DNA of 49,065 bases from Nonomuraea aridisoli (GCF_003236395.1 NZ_POUD01000031.1:1-49065); one strand, 5' to 3'; shown: positions 8,243 to 16,684, counted from the first letter of the stretch. The notes: a model not told the origin generated them from the letters alone. Made by a program: numbers and translations.

Positions 8243-9037
8243 CCACTTTGGGAACGATCCATTTCCCCACCTGGGGCCTGCGCTCCCCACGAAACCCGAC
8301 CCCCCGACTCCCAAGGAGTGCCCTCGACGCAGGGATGGGGATCGGTTCAGCCTGAAGGGTCCGCGAGACCCAAGGCAGGACACCCTCCCGTTCGAGGGGC
8401 CTGAGGCCGTTCGGTCCGATGGGTCCGGCGAAGACGCCGCACTCTGAGGATCTTCGGGCATCGGCTCTCAGCCCCTGATCCGCACCACCTCCCCGGAAGC
8501 CGCCGCCGTGCCCGCGCCAGGCACGCGGCAGGCCCCCTCCGGCCCCGCCGCCGCGCCTTGCGGCCATCCCGCCGTACGGCATCCCGCCGCCGGCGATCCT
8601 CGGCACCGTCCGCCGTTCCGCCGGCCTCCGTCCCCGTGAGCGCCGCGGGCTCCGGCGATCGACGTGCCGCCCTGAAGCGCCACCGGCGCAGACACCGCCG
8701 CGCGTACGCCGCCACACACCGTGGCGGCGTGTGCCCGCCACGTGGACGGGGCACCGCACGGCGGGCCCGGCAACGGCAAGGCGTACGGCGACACCGGCCG
8801 GACGGCCCGCCGGGACACCGGCCGGGCGGTCCGGCGGCGTGTTGCGCGCTGCACGCATGACTCGTGCCTAACACGCCACGCGCGCAGTGACCAGACATCT
8901 GTACCCAACGGGACTGGCCCGGGTCGGCCACCGGGGCGATAGCCCCCCGCGGCACCGTAGGCGACGGGCCGGTTCGCGCGGGTAGGGTGCTCTGCTGCCG
9001 GCCGGGGCGGAGGCGGATCCCGTAGGGAGGGACACCT
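8243..9037. other. 795-bp stretch without a convincing gene
   Basis: No frame combines a ribosome site, a start and a recognisable protein. On the minus strand around 8480-8600 one frame reads as Gly-rich (GGGMPYGGMAARRGGGAG), resembling low-complexity tails of actinobacterial secreted proteins. It is broken on both sides and may be a remnant. The stretch also holds a 10-bp hairpin at 8706-8730 (ACGCCGCCAC/GTGGCGGCGT) and short GC-rich direct repeats near 8790-8830. Confidence 0.5.
8706..8730. repeat. 10-bp inverted repeat
   Basis: The arms 8706-8715 and 8721-8730 are perfect complements around a 5-base loop. No gene end is adjacent, so its role as a terminator or other element is unknown. 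Confidence 0.5.
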
Positions 9038-9189
9038 GTGCGCAAGCGACACCTGACGCGGCTGCTCGCAGCGGCGCTGGTCATCACCAGATGTTCCGGC
9101 CCAGGGCAGGAGACCGGCCGGACGAGCCCGGCGGGGAAGGTCTGCGCCCTGTCCTGTCCGCGCTGGACGACCTCGGCATCAGCCGCTGA
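9038..9189 (+). pseudogene. small lipoprotein-like gene, probably frameshifted
   Basis: A good ribosome site (GGGAGG) precedes the GTG at 9038. The first residues, MRKRHLTRLLAAALVITRC, look like a lipoprotein signal peptide, although the lipobox has Arg before the Cys. The 9038 frame then loses protein character and runs antisense through the next gene. From about 9091 another + frame has coding character and ends RPVLSALDDLGISR at a TGA (9187-9189). The simplest reading is one short gene of about 50 codons with an indel near 9090-9110, either a real mutation or a sequence error. Function unknown. Confidence 0.35.
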
Positions 9190-9233
9190 CCGGCCCCTTC
9201 GGCGGGACAGCGCCTACGGAGGCTCGGGACCGG

Positions 9234-10580
9234 TCAGATGGTGGGCGGGAGGCGGACCACGGCGCGCAGGCCGGGGGAGGCGTCCTCCAGGACGACCGTG
9301 CCGCCGTGGGCGCGGACGGTCTCGCGGACGATCGCCAGCCCCAGCCCCGTGCCGCCCTCGTCACGGCTGCGTCCCGAGTCGAGCCGGGTGAAGCGGTTGA
9401 AGACGCGCTCCCGGTCCGCCTCCGGGATGCCGGGCCCGTCGTCGCTGACCGTCAGCACGCCGTCCGCCGTCAGCGCCACCTCGACCTTGGAGGAGGTGTG
9501 GCGTACCGCGTTGTCCAGGAGGTTCGTCAGCACGCGGCCGAGGTCGAGGGCGTCGCCGCGGACCACGACCGGCTCGCACGCGGTCAGCCGCACCTCGGCG
9601 TAGCGGTCCACCGTCCGGCGTACCACCTCGTCGAGGTCGACGGGCTCCCGCCGGGCCGGCACGCCGCCGCGTTCGTCCAGCCGGGCCAGCGCGAGCAGGT
9701 CCTCGGCCAGCCGCGACAGCCGCATCGTGTCCTCCAGCACGCCTTCGGCGGTCTCCTGCCAGTCCTGCCCGTCGGGATGCCCGAGCGCCACCTCCAGTTG
9801 CAGCCGGATGCTGGCCAGCGGGCTGCGCAGCTCGTGCGCGGCGTCGGAGACCAGCGCCCGCTGCCGCTGCTCGGCCTCCTCCAGCCGGGCCAGCATGTCG
9901 TTGAGCGTGGTGGCCAGCGAATGGACCTCGTCGCGCGACTGCGGCACCGGCAGCCGACGCGAGCGGGCCGTGTGGGTGATGTCCGCCGCGCCGCGGCGCA
10001 GCGCCGCGATCGGCCGCAGCGTACGGCCGATCATGAGCCAGCTCGCCACCGCCAGCAGCACGATCAGCGCCGGCGTGCCGACCAGCAGCACCCGCCCGGC
10101 CGTGGCCAGGCTGGTCTGGATCTCGCCGATGGGCCGGGCCGCCACCACGGTCTGCCCGTGGTCCGCGCTGAGCACGATGGCCCGCAGGAACCCGGGGATG
10201 GCGTACGGCCGCCCGTCCAGCAGCGTGGCCTCGCCGGTCGCGAGGACCTTCGCCCGCGCCCCGGCGTCCAGCAGCGGCACCAGCCGGTCGGTGCCGTACG
10301 TGACGTGCGTGATCCGCCCGCGCGCGTCGATGACCTGCACGATCGTGCCGTCGTGGGTGGTGATCGGGCTGGTCAGCGTGCCGGCGTCGGCCGCCACCCG
10401 CACGGCCTGCGCCTGCGTGAGCGTCGACTCGTCCACGGTGTCCATCAGCGCGCGTTCGAGCACGCTCAGCAGCACCGACGCCGACAGTGCCAGCGCCAGC
10501 GCGAGCACCGCCGAGGCGGCGACCGTGAGCCGGAACCTCAGCCCCTGCCGCCGCCACCAGATAAGCGGCGACTCAGCCAC
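9234..10580 (-). CDS. sensor histidine kinase of a two-component system
   Basis: The 448-residue membrane kinase has membrane segment 1 at about 17-40, then an extracytoplasmic sensor region of about 110 residues. A second membrane segment and HAMP domain follow (around VLLVGTPALIVLLAVASW). The HisKA motif is SDAAHELRSPLAS (phospho-acceptor His near 249). The HATPase has NLLDNAVRHT, VSDDGPGIPE and GGTGLGLAIVRETV. The GTG at 10580 overlaps the response regulator stop by 8 bases, so translation is probably coupled. It should phosphorylate the regulator encoded just upstream. The signal is unknown, but the divergent LolA-like/ABC operon suggests an envelope cue. Confidence 0.92.
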   Translation of the reverse strand: MAESPLIWWRRQGLRFRLTVAASAVLALALALSASVLLSVLERALMDTVDESTLTQAQAVRVAADAGTLTSPITTHDGTIVQVIDARGRITHVTYGTDRLVPLLDAGARAKVLATGEATLLDGRPYAIPGFLRAIVLSADHGQTVVAARPIGEIQTSLATAGRVLLVGTPALIVLLAVASWLMIGRTLRPIAALRRGAADITHTARSRRLPVPQSRDEVHSLATTLNDMLARLEEAEQRQRALVSDAAHELRSPLASIRLQLEVALGHPDGQDWQETAEGVLEDTMRLSRLAEDLLALARLDERGGVPARREPVDLDEVVRRTVDRYAEVRLTACEPVVVRGDALDLGRVLTNLLDNAVRHTSSKVEVALTADGVLTVSDDGPGIPEADRERVFNRFTRLDSGRSRDEGGTGLGLAIVRETVRAHGGTVVLEDASPGLRAVVRLPPTI

Positions 10581-11247
10581 CGTCGCCCGCCAGCCGGTAT
10601 CCCGCGCCGCGCACGGTCTGCAGCGCGTTCCTGCCGAACGGGACGTCGATCTTGCGCCGGAGGTAGCCGACGTACACCTCGACCACGTTGGGATCGGTGT
10701 CGAAGGTGTCCCACACGTGCTCCAGGATCTCCGACTTCGACACCACCTCGTCACGCCGCCGCATCAGGTACTCCAGCAGCGCGAACTCCCGCGGCGTCAG
10801 CTCGACAGGGCTCTCGCCGCGCTCGACCCGCCGCCGCGCCGGATCGAGCGACAGGTCGCCCGCCACCAGCACCGCCGGCCGCCGCCCCGCGTCGCGCCGC
10901 ATCAGCGCCCGCAGCCGGGCCACCAGCACCACGTACGAGAACGGCTTGGTCAGGTAGTCGTCGGCGCCGAGGTCGAGCCCGTCGGCCATGTCGTACTCGC
11001 CGTCCTTGGCCGACAGCATGAGGATCGGCACCCAGTTCTCCTCGGCGCGCAGCTGCTTGCACACGTCGTAGCCCGACAGCCTGGGCAGCATGATGTCGAG
11101 CACCACGACGTCGTAGTCGCCGTGCCGGGCCGCGTGCAGCCCCTCCTCGCCGTCGTGGGCCAGGTCCACGGCGAACCCCTCGGCCTGCAGACCCCGTTGG
11201 AGCGCGGCCGCCATCCGCCGCTCGTCCTCGACGACAAGCACTCTCAT
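10573..11247 (-). CDS. OmpR-family response regulator
   Basis: The 224-residue protein has a receiver domain (VEDE acidic pair near residues 7-10, phospho-Asp in VVLDIMLP, Lys in LTKPF) and an OmpR-type winged helix (LTPREFALLEYLMRRRDEVVSK ... NVVEVYVGYLRRKID). The ATG at 11247 follows AGGAG at a proper distance. The frame also extends to 11322, but that extension lacks a ribosome site and would encode the repeat region. It is the first gene of the regulator-kinase operon. Repeated CTGAGA/TCTCAG half-sites next to it suggest autoregulation. Confidence 0.95.
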   Translation of the reverse strand: MRVLVVEDERRMAAALQRGLQAEGFAVDLAHDGEEGLHAARHGDYDVVVLDIMLPRLSGYDVCKQLRAEENWVPILMLSAKDGEYDMADGLDLGADDYLTKPFSYVVLVARLRALMRRDAGRRPAVLVAGDLSLDPARRRVERGESPVELTPREFALLEYLMRRRDEVVSKSEILEHVWDTFDTDPNVVEVYVGYLRRKIDVPFGRNALQTVRGAGYRLAGDGG

Positions 11248-11270
11248 GGGGTGATTCTCCTGGTCCCGCG

Positions 11271-11306
11271 CTGAGACGACGCTGAGAAGGCTGAGAGCAC
11301 TCTCAG
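11271..11306. promoter_or_regulatory. CTGAGA direct repeats upstream of the response regulator
   Basis: CTGAGA occurs at 11271, 11282 and 11291, and the inverted TCTCAG at 11301. Starts are spaced 9-11 bases, about one helical turn, as OmpR-family regulators prefer. They lie 24-59 bases upstream of the regulator start. Binding by this regulator is inferred. Confidence 0.6.
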
Positions 11307-11438
11307 CCGTCCGCGGGCGCACGATCCGCCCGTCACCGGTGAGGACAGAACGGGGCGTATGCGCACGCCATGCACTCTAACCACCGGTACGGCCGGCGGC
11401 TCCCAGGCCGGGGACGGCCGCCGCGGAGTCGTCCAGGG

Positions 11439-11464
11439 CTGAGAGACGTCTCAGGCTGTCTCAG
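11439..11464. promoter_or_regulatory. CTGAGA/TCTCAG repeats upstream of the LolA-like/ABC operon
   Basis: CTGAGA at 11439 is followed by TCTCAG at 11449 and 11459, exactly 10 bases apart. The same hexamer clusters near the divergent response regulator. This is good circumstantial evidence that the regulator controls both directions. Confidence 0.6.
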
Positions 11465-11522
11465 GTCCGCCACAGGATCGATGCCGCAGGCTCTGAGCAT
11501 CGACATACCGTTAAGGAGTGAG

Positions 11523-12671
11523 ATGCGCAGAGGCACGTTCGTGAGGTGGGGAGTGCCGATCGCGGCGGCGGCCGTGATCGGGGCCGCGATCGGCGCCGGC
11601 CCGGTGATCGCCGCGGTGAGCGGCGATCCGGTGCTGCCGGAACGCTCGGCGGAACAACTGCTGGCCGACGCCGCGGCCGCCACCGGCAAGGAGGGCGGCG
11701 TCCCGCCCATGTCCGGCACGGTCCAGCAGACGGCCTCGCTCGGCCTGCCGTCGCTGCCCGGCCTGTCGCAGGCGGGCGCGTCGTCGCCGCTGAGCCTGCT
11801 GTCCGGCTCCCATGAGGTCAAGGTCTGGTACGGCGCCGCCGACAAGCTGCGCGTCGCCATGCCGACCCAGATGAACGAGACCAACCTGATCGTCAACGGC
11901 GGCGAGGCGTGGTACTGGGACAGCGCCACCAACACCGCCACCCGGGTGAGCGTCAAGGCGTCCGCGGCCGCGACGCGGACCCCGGCGCCCGTTCCGGAGT
12001 CGCCCGGCCTGACGCCGCAGCAGGCGGCCGCGCAACTGCTCGCCCAGGCCGACGAGCACACCGCGATCCGGGTGATCAACACGGCCGAGGTGGCGGGCCG
12101 CCCGGTCTACCAGCTCGTGCTGTCGCCCAAGGACGCCGGCTCGCTGGTGCAGGAGGTGCGGATCGCGCTCGACGGCGAGACGTACGTCCCGCTCCAGGTC
12201 CAGGTGTTCGCCAAGGGCTCGGCGGAGCCGGCGTTCCAGGTCGGGTTCACCCAGGTGACGTTCACGCCGCCGGCGGCCGAGAACTTCACCTTCACCCCGC
12301 CCGCGGGCGCCAAGGTGGAGGACAAGACGCTCGCCCTCCCCGCGGAGGCCGGCAGGCAGGCCGAGGAGCACGCCGAGCGGGCCAAGGACGTCGCGGGCGA
12401 GACGAAGATCGTCGGCGACGGCTGGTCGACGGTGGCGGTCGTGCCGTTCGACCTGGACGCCGTGACCGCACAGGCGCAGCAGGGGGAGGGCGGCGAGGGC
12501 CGGGCGCTGCTCGACGGCGTGCTCGCCTCCGCCACCCCGGTGAGCGGCCCGTGGGGCTCGGGCAGGCTGATCAGCACCAAGCTGGTCACCGCCCTGCTGA
12601 CCGACGACGGCCGTCTCCTGGTCGGCGCGGTCACCCCGGAGGAGATCACCCGGGCGGCGGGCGTCAAGTGA
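11523..12671 (+). CDS. LolA-like secreted/anchored lipoprotein-carrier-type protein
   Basis: The 382-residue protein has an N-terminal uncleaved or cleaved signal segment (WGVPIAAAAVIGAAIGAGPV). The following region resembles the LolA/LppX/RseB beta-barrel fold found in actinobacterial proteins annotated as LolA-like or DUF2092 (VKVWYGAADKLRVAM, TNLIVNGGEAWYWDS, GRPVYQLVLSPKD, VTFTPPAAENFTFTPP). Its position outside the membrane and its coupling to an ABC exporter suggest a sensor or carrier for a lipid or peptide ligand. The ATG at 11523 follows AAGGAG. An upstream extension to 11370 has no ribosome site. It overlaps the ATPase gene by 4 bases (GTGA). Confidence 0.8.
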   Translation: MRRGTFVRWGVPIAAAAVIGAAIGAGPVIAAVSGDPVLPERSAEQLLADAAAATGKEGGVPPMSGTVQQTASLGLPSLPGLSQAGASSPLSLLSGSHEVKVWYGAADKLRVAMPTQMNETNLIVNGGEAWYWDSATNTATRVSVKASAAATRTPAPVPESPGLTPQQAAAQLLAQADEHTAIRVINTAEVAGRPVYQLVLSPKDAGSLVQEVRIALDGETYVPLQVQVFAKGSAEPAFQVGFTQVTFTPPAAENFTFTPPAGAKVEDKTLALPAEAGRQAEEHAERAKDVAGETKIVGDGWSTVAVVPFDLDAVTAQAQQGEGGEGRALLDGVLASATPVSGPWGSGRLISTKLVTALLTDDGRLLVGAVTPEEITRAAGVK

Positions 12672-13657
12672 CCGCCGTCACGAGCGAAGCGGGGGCGCCC
12701 TTCGGGGCGGCCCCGCCCTCCGGGGGCGAGGCGATCGTCACCCGGGGGCTGACCAAACGTTTCCGCAGCGGCCAGATCGCCGTGGACGCGCTCGACCTGA
12801 GCGTGCCGCGCGGCTCGGTGTTCGGCTTCCTGGGCCCGAACGGCTCCGGCAAGACGACCACGATCCGCATGCTGCTCGGCCTGGTGAAGCCGACCGCGGG
12901 GGAGTACTCCGTGCTCGGGCTGCCCGAGGCGGAGGCCCTGCCGCGGGTGGGGGCGCTGGTCGAGGGGCCGGCCTTCTACCCGTACCTGTCGGGCGCGGCC
13001 AACCTGATGCGCTTCGACACCGCCGACCCGACCGCGCCCCGGGCCACCGCGCGACACCGGATCGCCGAGGCGCTCGAACGGGTGGGCCTGTCGGCCGCCG
13101 CGGGCAAGCGGTACCGCAACTACTCCCTCGGCATGCGCCAGCGCCTGGCCATCGCCGCCGCCCTGCTGGGACCGCGTGAGCTGCTCGTCCTCGACGAGCC
13201 CACCAACGGCCTCGACCCGCAGGGCACCCGCGAGGTGCGGTCACTGGTCAAGGAGATCGCCTCCGACGGCACCACGGTGTTCGTCTCCTCGCACCTGCTG
13301 GCCGAGATCGAGCAGATGTGCACGCACGCCGCGATCATGCGCACCGGAAGGCTCGTCGCGCAGGGCACCATCGCGTCGCTGAGCGGCGGCCTGGCGGCGC
13401 GGATCCGGGTGGAGACGCCGGACGCGGCGGGGGCCGCGCGGGTGCTCGGCGCGCTCGGCCTGGCCGACGTCCGCACGGACCCGGGGGGCGGCGACGGGGG
13501 CACGGTGACGGCGGAGCTGGGCGGGCACGCGCCGGAGCGGCTCAACGCCGCGCTCGTGGACGACGGCGTGGCCGTACGGGGGCTGGCCGTGGAGCGGCCG
13601 AGCCTCGAGGACGTGTTCGTGCGACTGACAGGGGAGGGCTTCGATGTCGACGGCTGA
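12668..13657 (+). CDS. ABC transporter ATP-binding protein
   Basis: The 329-residue ATPase has Walker A GPNGSGKTT (about 56-64), the ABC signature YSLGMRQRL (near 152), Walker B LLVLDEPTNGLDP (about 173-185) and the H-loop SSHLL. The domain layout, including the C-terminal regulatory region, is that of BcrA/CcmA-type exporters. GTG start within the GTGA overlap with the LolA-like gene stop. It overlaps the permease start by 14 bases. It powers export by the following permease. Confidence 0.93.
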   Translation: MTAVTSEAGAPFGAAPPSGGEAIVTRGLTKRFRSGQIAVDALDLSVPRGSVFGFLGPNGSGKTTTIRMLLGLVKPTAGEYSVLGLPEAEALPRVGALVEGPAFYPYLSGAANLMRFDTADPTAPRATARHRIAEALERVGLSAAAGKRYRNYSLGMRQRLAIAAALLGPRELLVLDEPTNGLDPQGTREVRSLVKEIASDGTTVFVSSHLLAEIEQMCTHAAIMRTGRLVAQGTIASLSGGLAARIRVETPDAAGAARVLGALGLADVRTDPGGGDGGTVTAELGGHAPERLNAALVDDGVAVRGLAVERPSLEDVFVRLTGEGFDVDG

Positions 13658-14720
13658 CAGCGCGTCCCGTACGACTCCACCGGCCACCGAGGCCACGCCC
13701 GCCGGCGAGACCGCGACGGGCACCGCGACGGGCACCGCGACGGCCACCGCCGCTGCGACGGCCGGTGTGACGGCCGCCGCCACGGGGCCGCGGCGGATGC
13801 CGGGGCTGGTGCCGGTCGCGGAGACCCTCGGCACCGCGGAACGCACGCCACGCGACCCCGTGCCCGCCGCGGCTGGTGGTCCGCCGGCGCCGCTGCCGCG
13901 CAGGGCGGGCGCCTTCTGGCGGCTGCTCGGCTCCGAGCTGGGCCTGACCTTCCGCCGCCCGCGCAACCTGCTCATGCTGGCCGTGCTCGCCATCGTGCCG
14001 GTGATCATCGGCGTGGCGCTGCGGCTGGTCAGCGCGCCCGACGACGGCATGGGCGGCGTCGTCGCCTCGGTGGCGGGCAACAGCCTCATGCTGACGTTCT
14101 TCGCGTTCTCGTTCCTGGTGCTGCTGCTCATGCCGGTGACGGTGAGCGTGGTGGCGGGCGACGCGCTCGCCGGCGAGGCCGGGGGCGGGACGCTGCGCTA
14201 CCTGCTGGCCGCGCCCGCCGGGCGGACGCGGCTGCTGCTGGTGAAATACCTGAACGCCGCCGTCTACGCCTACGCGGCCACGGCCGTGGTGGCGCTGTCG
14301 GCGCTGGTGACGGGGCTGGTGTTGTTCCCCGCCGGGCCCGTGACGCTGCTGTCGGGCACCACGATCTCCATGGGGGAGGGGCTGGTCAGGATCGCCGTCG
14401 CCGTCGGTTACGTGGGCGCCGCCATGGCCGCCCTCGCGGCGGTGGCGCTGGCGCTGTCGGCGTTCACCGAGGTGTCCATCGGGGCGATCGCGGCCACGAT
14501 GGTGCTGGTCGTGCTCTGCCAGGTGCTGAGGGCGATCCCCGAGCTGGACGCGATCACGCCGTACCTGCTGCCGACCCGGTTCACGAACTTCGACGCGGTG
14601 CTGCGCGCCCCGATCGACTGGGCGGCGCTGTGGGACGGGGTGCTGGCGTTCGCGGCCTACATCGTGTTGTTCGGCTCGATCGCGTGGGCCCGCTTCTCCG
14701 GCAAGGACATCACGTCCTGA
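13644..14720 (+). CDS. ABC-2 type permease
   Basis: The 358-residue membrane protein has a long Thr/Ala-rich cytoplasmic N-terminus (1-90). It contains near-perfect GTATG/TATA repeats made by a tandem GACGGGCACCGC DNA unit around 13712-13750. Six membrane segments follow from about residue 105 (LLMLAVLAIVPVIIGVAL, then FFAFSFLVLLLMPVTVSVVAG). The AGEAGGGTLRYLLAAPAGRTRLLLVKYL motif is typical of ABC-2 permeases coupling to the ATPase. It is the last gene of the LolA-like/ATPase/permease operon and ends at a hairpin terminator. Confidence 0.9.
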   Translation: MSTADSASRTTPPATEATPAGETATGTATGTATATAAATAGVTAAATGPRRMPGLVPVAETLGTAERTPRDPVPAAAGGPPAPLPRRAGAFWRLLGSELGLTFRRPRNLLMLAVLAIVPVIIGVALRLVSAPDDGMGGVVASVAGNSLMLTFFAFSFLVLLLMPVTVSVVAGDALAGEAGGGTLRYLLAAPAGRTRLLLVKYLNAAVYAYAATAVVALSALVTGLVLFPAGPVTLLSGTTISMGEGLVRIAVAVGYVGAAMAALAAVALALSAFTEVSIGAIAATMVLVVLCQVLRAIPELDAITPYLLPTRFTNFDAVLRAPIDWAALWDGVLAFAAYIVLFGSIAWARFSGKDITS

Positions 14721-14722
14721 CC

Positions 14723-14750
14723 CCGTGCCGGGGATCGCTCCCCGGCACGG
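14723..14750. terminator. 12-bp perfect hairpin between convergent genes
   Basis: The arms 14723-14734 and 14739-14750 (CCGTGCCGGGGA and complement) have a 4-base loop. It lies between the permease stop (14720) and the YcnI stop (14763) and probably ends both transcripts. Confidence 0.85.
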
Positions 14751-14762
14751 AGTGACGGCCCG

Positions 14763-15494
14763 TCAGGCCGCGGGACGGCGGCGCAGGCCGAGAACGCCGA
14801 CCACGACGCCGATGACGCCGACGACCAGCCCGGCCCCGCCGAGCACCCGGGCCGTGGTGTCGGCCGCGCCGGCCGAGCCGGCCGCGGCCAGCGGCGTCAC
14901 CGACGGCGCCGCGGCGGCCGGCGACGCGCTCGCCGTCGCGGCCCCGTGACTACCTCCGGCGGAGGACGCGGGCAGCAGCTTGAGCAGCGGCGCCGGGTGC
15001 TCCGGCTCGCTGCCGTCGGCCTTCGGCGCCTCCGCCCAGTCGACGACCTCACCGCCCGAGTACGTCTGCTTCGTCGGGAAGAGGAGCTGGTCGACGTCCG
15101 TGGGCAGCTGCCCCATGGACACCTCGAACTCCTGGAACTCCCCGGGCTTGATCTCGCCGCCCGACCAGACGACCTTGGTGACGGCCTCCTCCAGAGGGCC
15201 GTACTCGGTCGTGACGGGCTGGGGCAGCTTGCCCTCGGTGACCTCGACCTTCCAGCCCGGCACGGGCTTCACGGTGACGAACGCCAGCGGGTGGTCGGTC
15301 GGGAAGGCCACCTCGACCTTGGTGGTCGAGGCGTCGTCGCGCTCGTTCGGCACCCGGAAGGCGACCTTGGTGAACGAGCCCTGCTCGGCGGTGCCCGGCT
15401 GGATGGTGACGTGGGCCAGCGCGGGCAGCGCGAGGGCGGCGGTGAGGGCGGTGGCGGCGGCGAGCACGGTCGCCGCACGGCGTGCGAAGGACAT
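14763..15494 (-). CDS. YcnI-like copper-binding secreted protein (DUF1775)
   Basis: The 243-residue protein has a signal peptide ending LPALA, so cleavage would leave His as the mature N-terminus (HVTIQPG). This is the feature used by YcnI to bind copper with a single His brace and a conserved Trp. The DUF1775 beta-sandwich spans about 28-160, with candidate Trp residues in VVWSGGE and VVDWAEAP. A Ser/Ala linker leads to one C-terminal membrane anchor (VLGGAGLVVGVIGVVVGVLG) and RRR. It lies 47 bases downstream of a His-bearing membrane protein gene on the same strand, probably one operon for extracytoplasmic copper handling. Confidence 0.9.
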   Translation of the reverse strand: MSFARRAATVLAAATALTAALALPALAHVTIQPGTAEQGSFTKVAFRVPNERDDASTTKVEVAFPTDHPLAFVTVKPVPGWKVEVTEGKLPQPVTTEYGPLEEAVTKVVWSGGEIKPGEFQEFEVSMGQLPTDVDQLLFPTKQTYSGGEVVDWAEAPKADGSEPEHPAPLLKLLPASSAGGSHGAATASASPAAAAPSVTPLAAAGSAGAADTTARVLGGAGLVVGVIGVVVGVLGLRRRPAA

Positions 15495-15541
15495 GCGGGA
15501 TCTCCACTTGGGGTCGGGAAAAGAAAAGAGGTGTCAGAAGG

Positions 15542-16081
15542 TCAGGCGGGAAGTGGAGGACCACGCCTGGCCAGGCAGTGCCGGAAGGAAGGCTGAGGGG
15601 GGACGACGCGGGTGCGGACGACCGGCGGGCAGGGACGCAGCGCCGGCACGACGACCGGCGGCCCCAGCAGCACGAGCCGGCGGCCGAGGCGGCGCAGCAC
15701 CGACCAGAGCGCGGCCTCGCCCCGCGACAGCCACAGACCGGTGATGACCGTGGCGGTCAGGTGGGTGAGCAGCATGCCGGCGTTGACGGCCAGGCCGCCC
15801 TGCGCGTGCGCGTGCACCGAGACGTAGGCGGCGCCCTCGCCGGCGAACAGCTCGTGCAGCCCGATCTGCGCGCCGACCAGCACGGTGTTGATCGTGCCCG
15901 CCGAACGCTCCCGGCCGCACAGCGCGAGCCCCAGCACGGCCACCGCCGCCAGCGCGAGACCGGCGGTCCCCGGCTCGGGGGCGGAACCGCCGCCGAGCAG
16001 GTGGGCGAACGCGGCCAGCGCCACGCAGACGGCGGCGAAGGCGGCCGTCCGCGCGAGCCTCAGGGGTAGGTGCGCACGCAT
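15542..16081 (-). CDS. small polytopic membrane protein paired with YcnI
   Basis: The 179-residue protein has about four membrane segments. Two His-bearing stretches (VSVHAHAQGGLAV and MLLTHLTATVITGLW) lie at or in the membrane and could bind metal. The C-terminal 45 residues are Arg/Pro-rich. The ATG at 16081 is used because the hydrophobic N-terminus begins there. A GTG at 16102 in the same frame is possible and neither has a strong ribosome site. I do not recognise a named family. The same-strand position directly upstream of ycnI suggests a partner in copper uptake or delivery (inference). Confidence 0.75.
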   Translation of the reverse strand: MRAHLPLRLARTAAFAAVCVALAAFAHLLGGGSAPEPGTAGLALAAVAVLGLALCGRERSAGTINTVLVGAQIGLHELFAGEGAAYVSVHAHAQGGLAVNAGMLLTHLTATVITGLWLSRGEAALWSVLRRLGRRLVLLGPPVVVPALRPCPPVVRTRVVPPQPSFRHCLARRGPPLPA

Positions 16082-16201
16082 GGGTGTGCCCCATGCTCTC
16101 ACGGGGCAGGCAGTCTTACGACCTCTTGTTCCAAGCTGCGCAATGGCAGGGCCGTAAATGGCATTTGTCGCTATGGTCGTCTCCACCACGTTGACACAGG
16201 G

Positions 16202-16684
16202 GTGAGAATATTGCGGCATTTGGGTGGATTACTTGTGGGACTCGTGGTGACCGCGGCCGTGCTCGGCGGCGGCGGCTGGGCGGTCCAGCAGGCCGCCCTC
16301 AACGCCTCGGCCGACCTGCCCGGCAACCAGAACCTGTGGATCGCCCTCGGCGCGATGGCCGCCGTCGGGCTGGTCGTCGGCCTGGTGACCGCCGGCCGCA
16401 TCTCACCGCTCGCGACGTTCGTCCCGTCCATGGTGCTGCTGGCCTGGACGGTGGTCTACGCGCTCGACAAGACCCGCGCGCTGTCGTTCATCCCCTCCGA
16501 GGCGTCGGTCCACCAGATCATCAGGGACGCCGGCTCCGGCAACCGCACGATGCTCACGACCGGCCTGTACGCGCTGCTCGGCGTGGTCATGTTCATCCCC
16601 GTGCTGATGCCCTCGCGCTGGGCGCGCCGGGAGGACGAGCTCGACGACGACTACGAGCCGGCCCCGGAGGGCAGCTACTACTGA
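16202..16684 (+). CDS. four-segment membrane protein of unknown function
   Basis: The 160-residue protein has about four membrane segments (LGGLLVGLVVTAAVLGGGGW, WIALGAMAAVGLVVGLV, FVPSMVLLAWTVVYAL, GLYALLGVVMFIPVLM) and an acidic C-terminal tail (DELDDDYEPAPEG). The GTG at 16202 is the likely start. A TTG at 16211 preceded by GGGGTGAG is a fair alternative. It is divergent from the YcnI-partner membrane protein and convergent with the ABC ATPase, whose stop lies inside its last codons. No family recognised. Confidence 0.7.
   Translation: MRILRHLGGLLVGLVVTAAVLGGGGWAVQQAALNASADLPGNQNLWIALGAMAAVGLVVGLVTAGRISPLATFVPSMVLLAWTVVYALDKTRALSFIPSEASVHQIIRDAGSGNRTMLTTGLYALLGVVMFIPVLMPSRWARREDELDDDYEPAPEGSYY

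Noticed and set aside
9306..11021. Long + frames opposite the kinase and response regulator
   Set aside because: They are antisense to two well-supported genes and lack domains or ribosome sites.
13712..13750. Phase-variable tract in the ABC permease N-terminus
   Set aside because: The GACGGGCACCGC repeats are multiples of three and imperfect, so slippage would not switch the frame. It is just a low-complexity Thr/Ala tail.
16185..16215. TTGACA near 16191 as a -35 box for the small membrane gene
   Set aside because: The only AT-rich hexamer downstream is about 10 bases away, too close for a normal promoter, and it overlaps the likely start codon.
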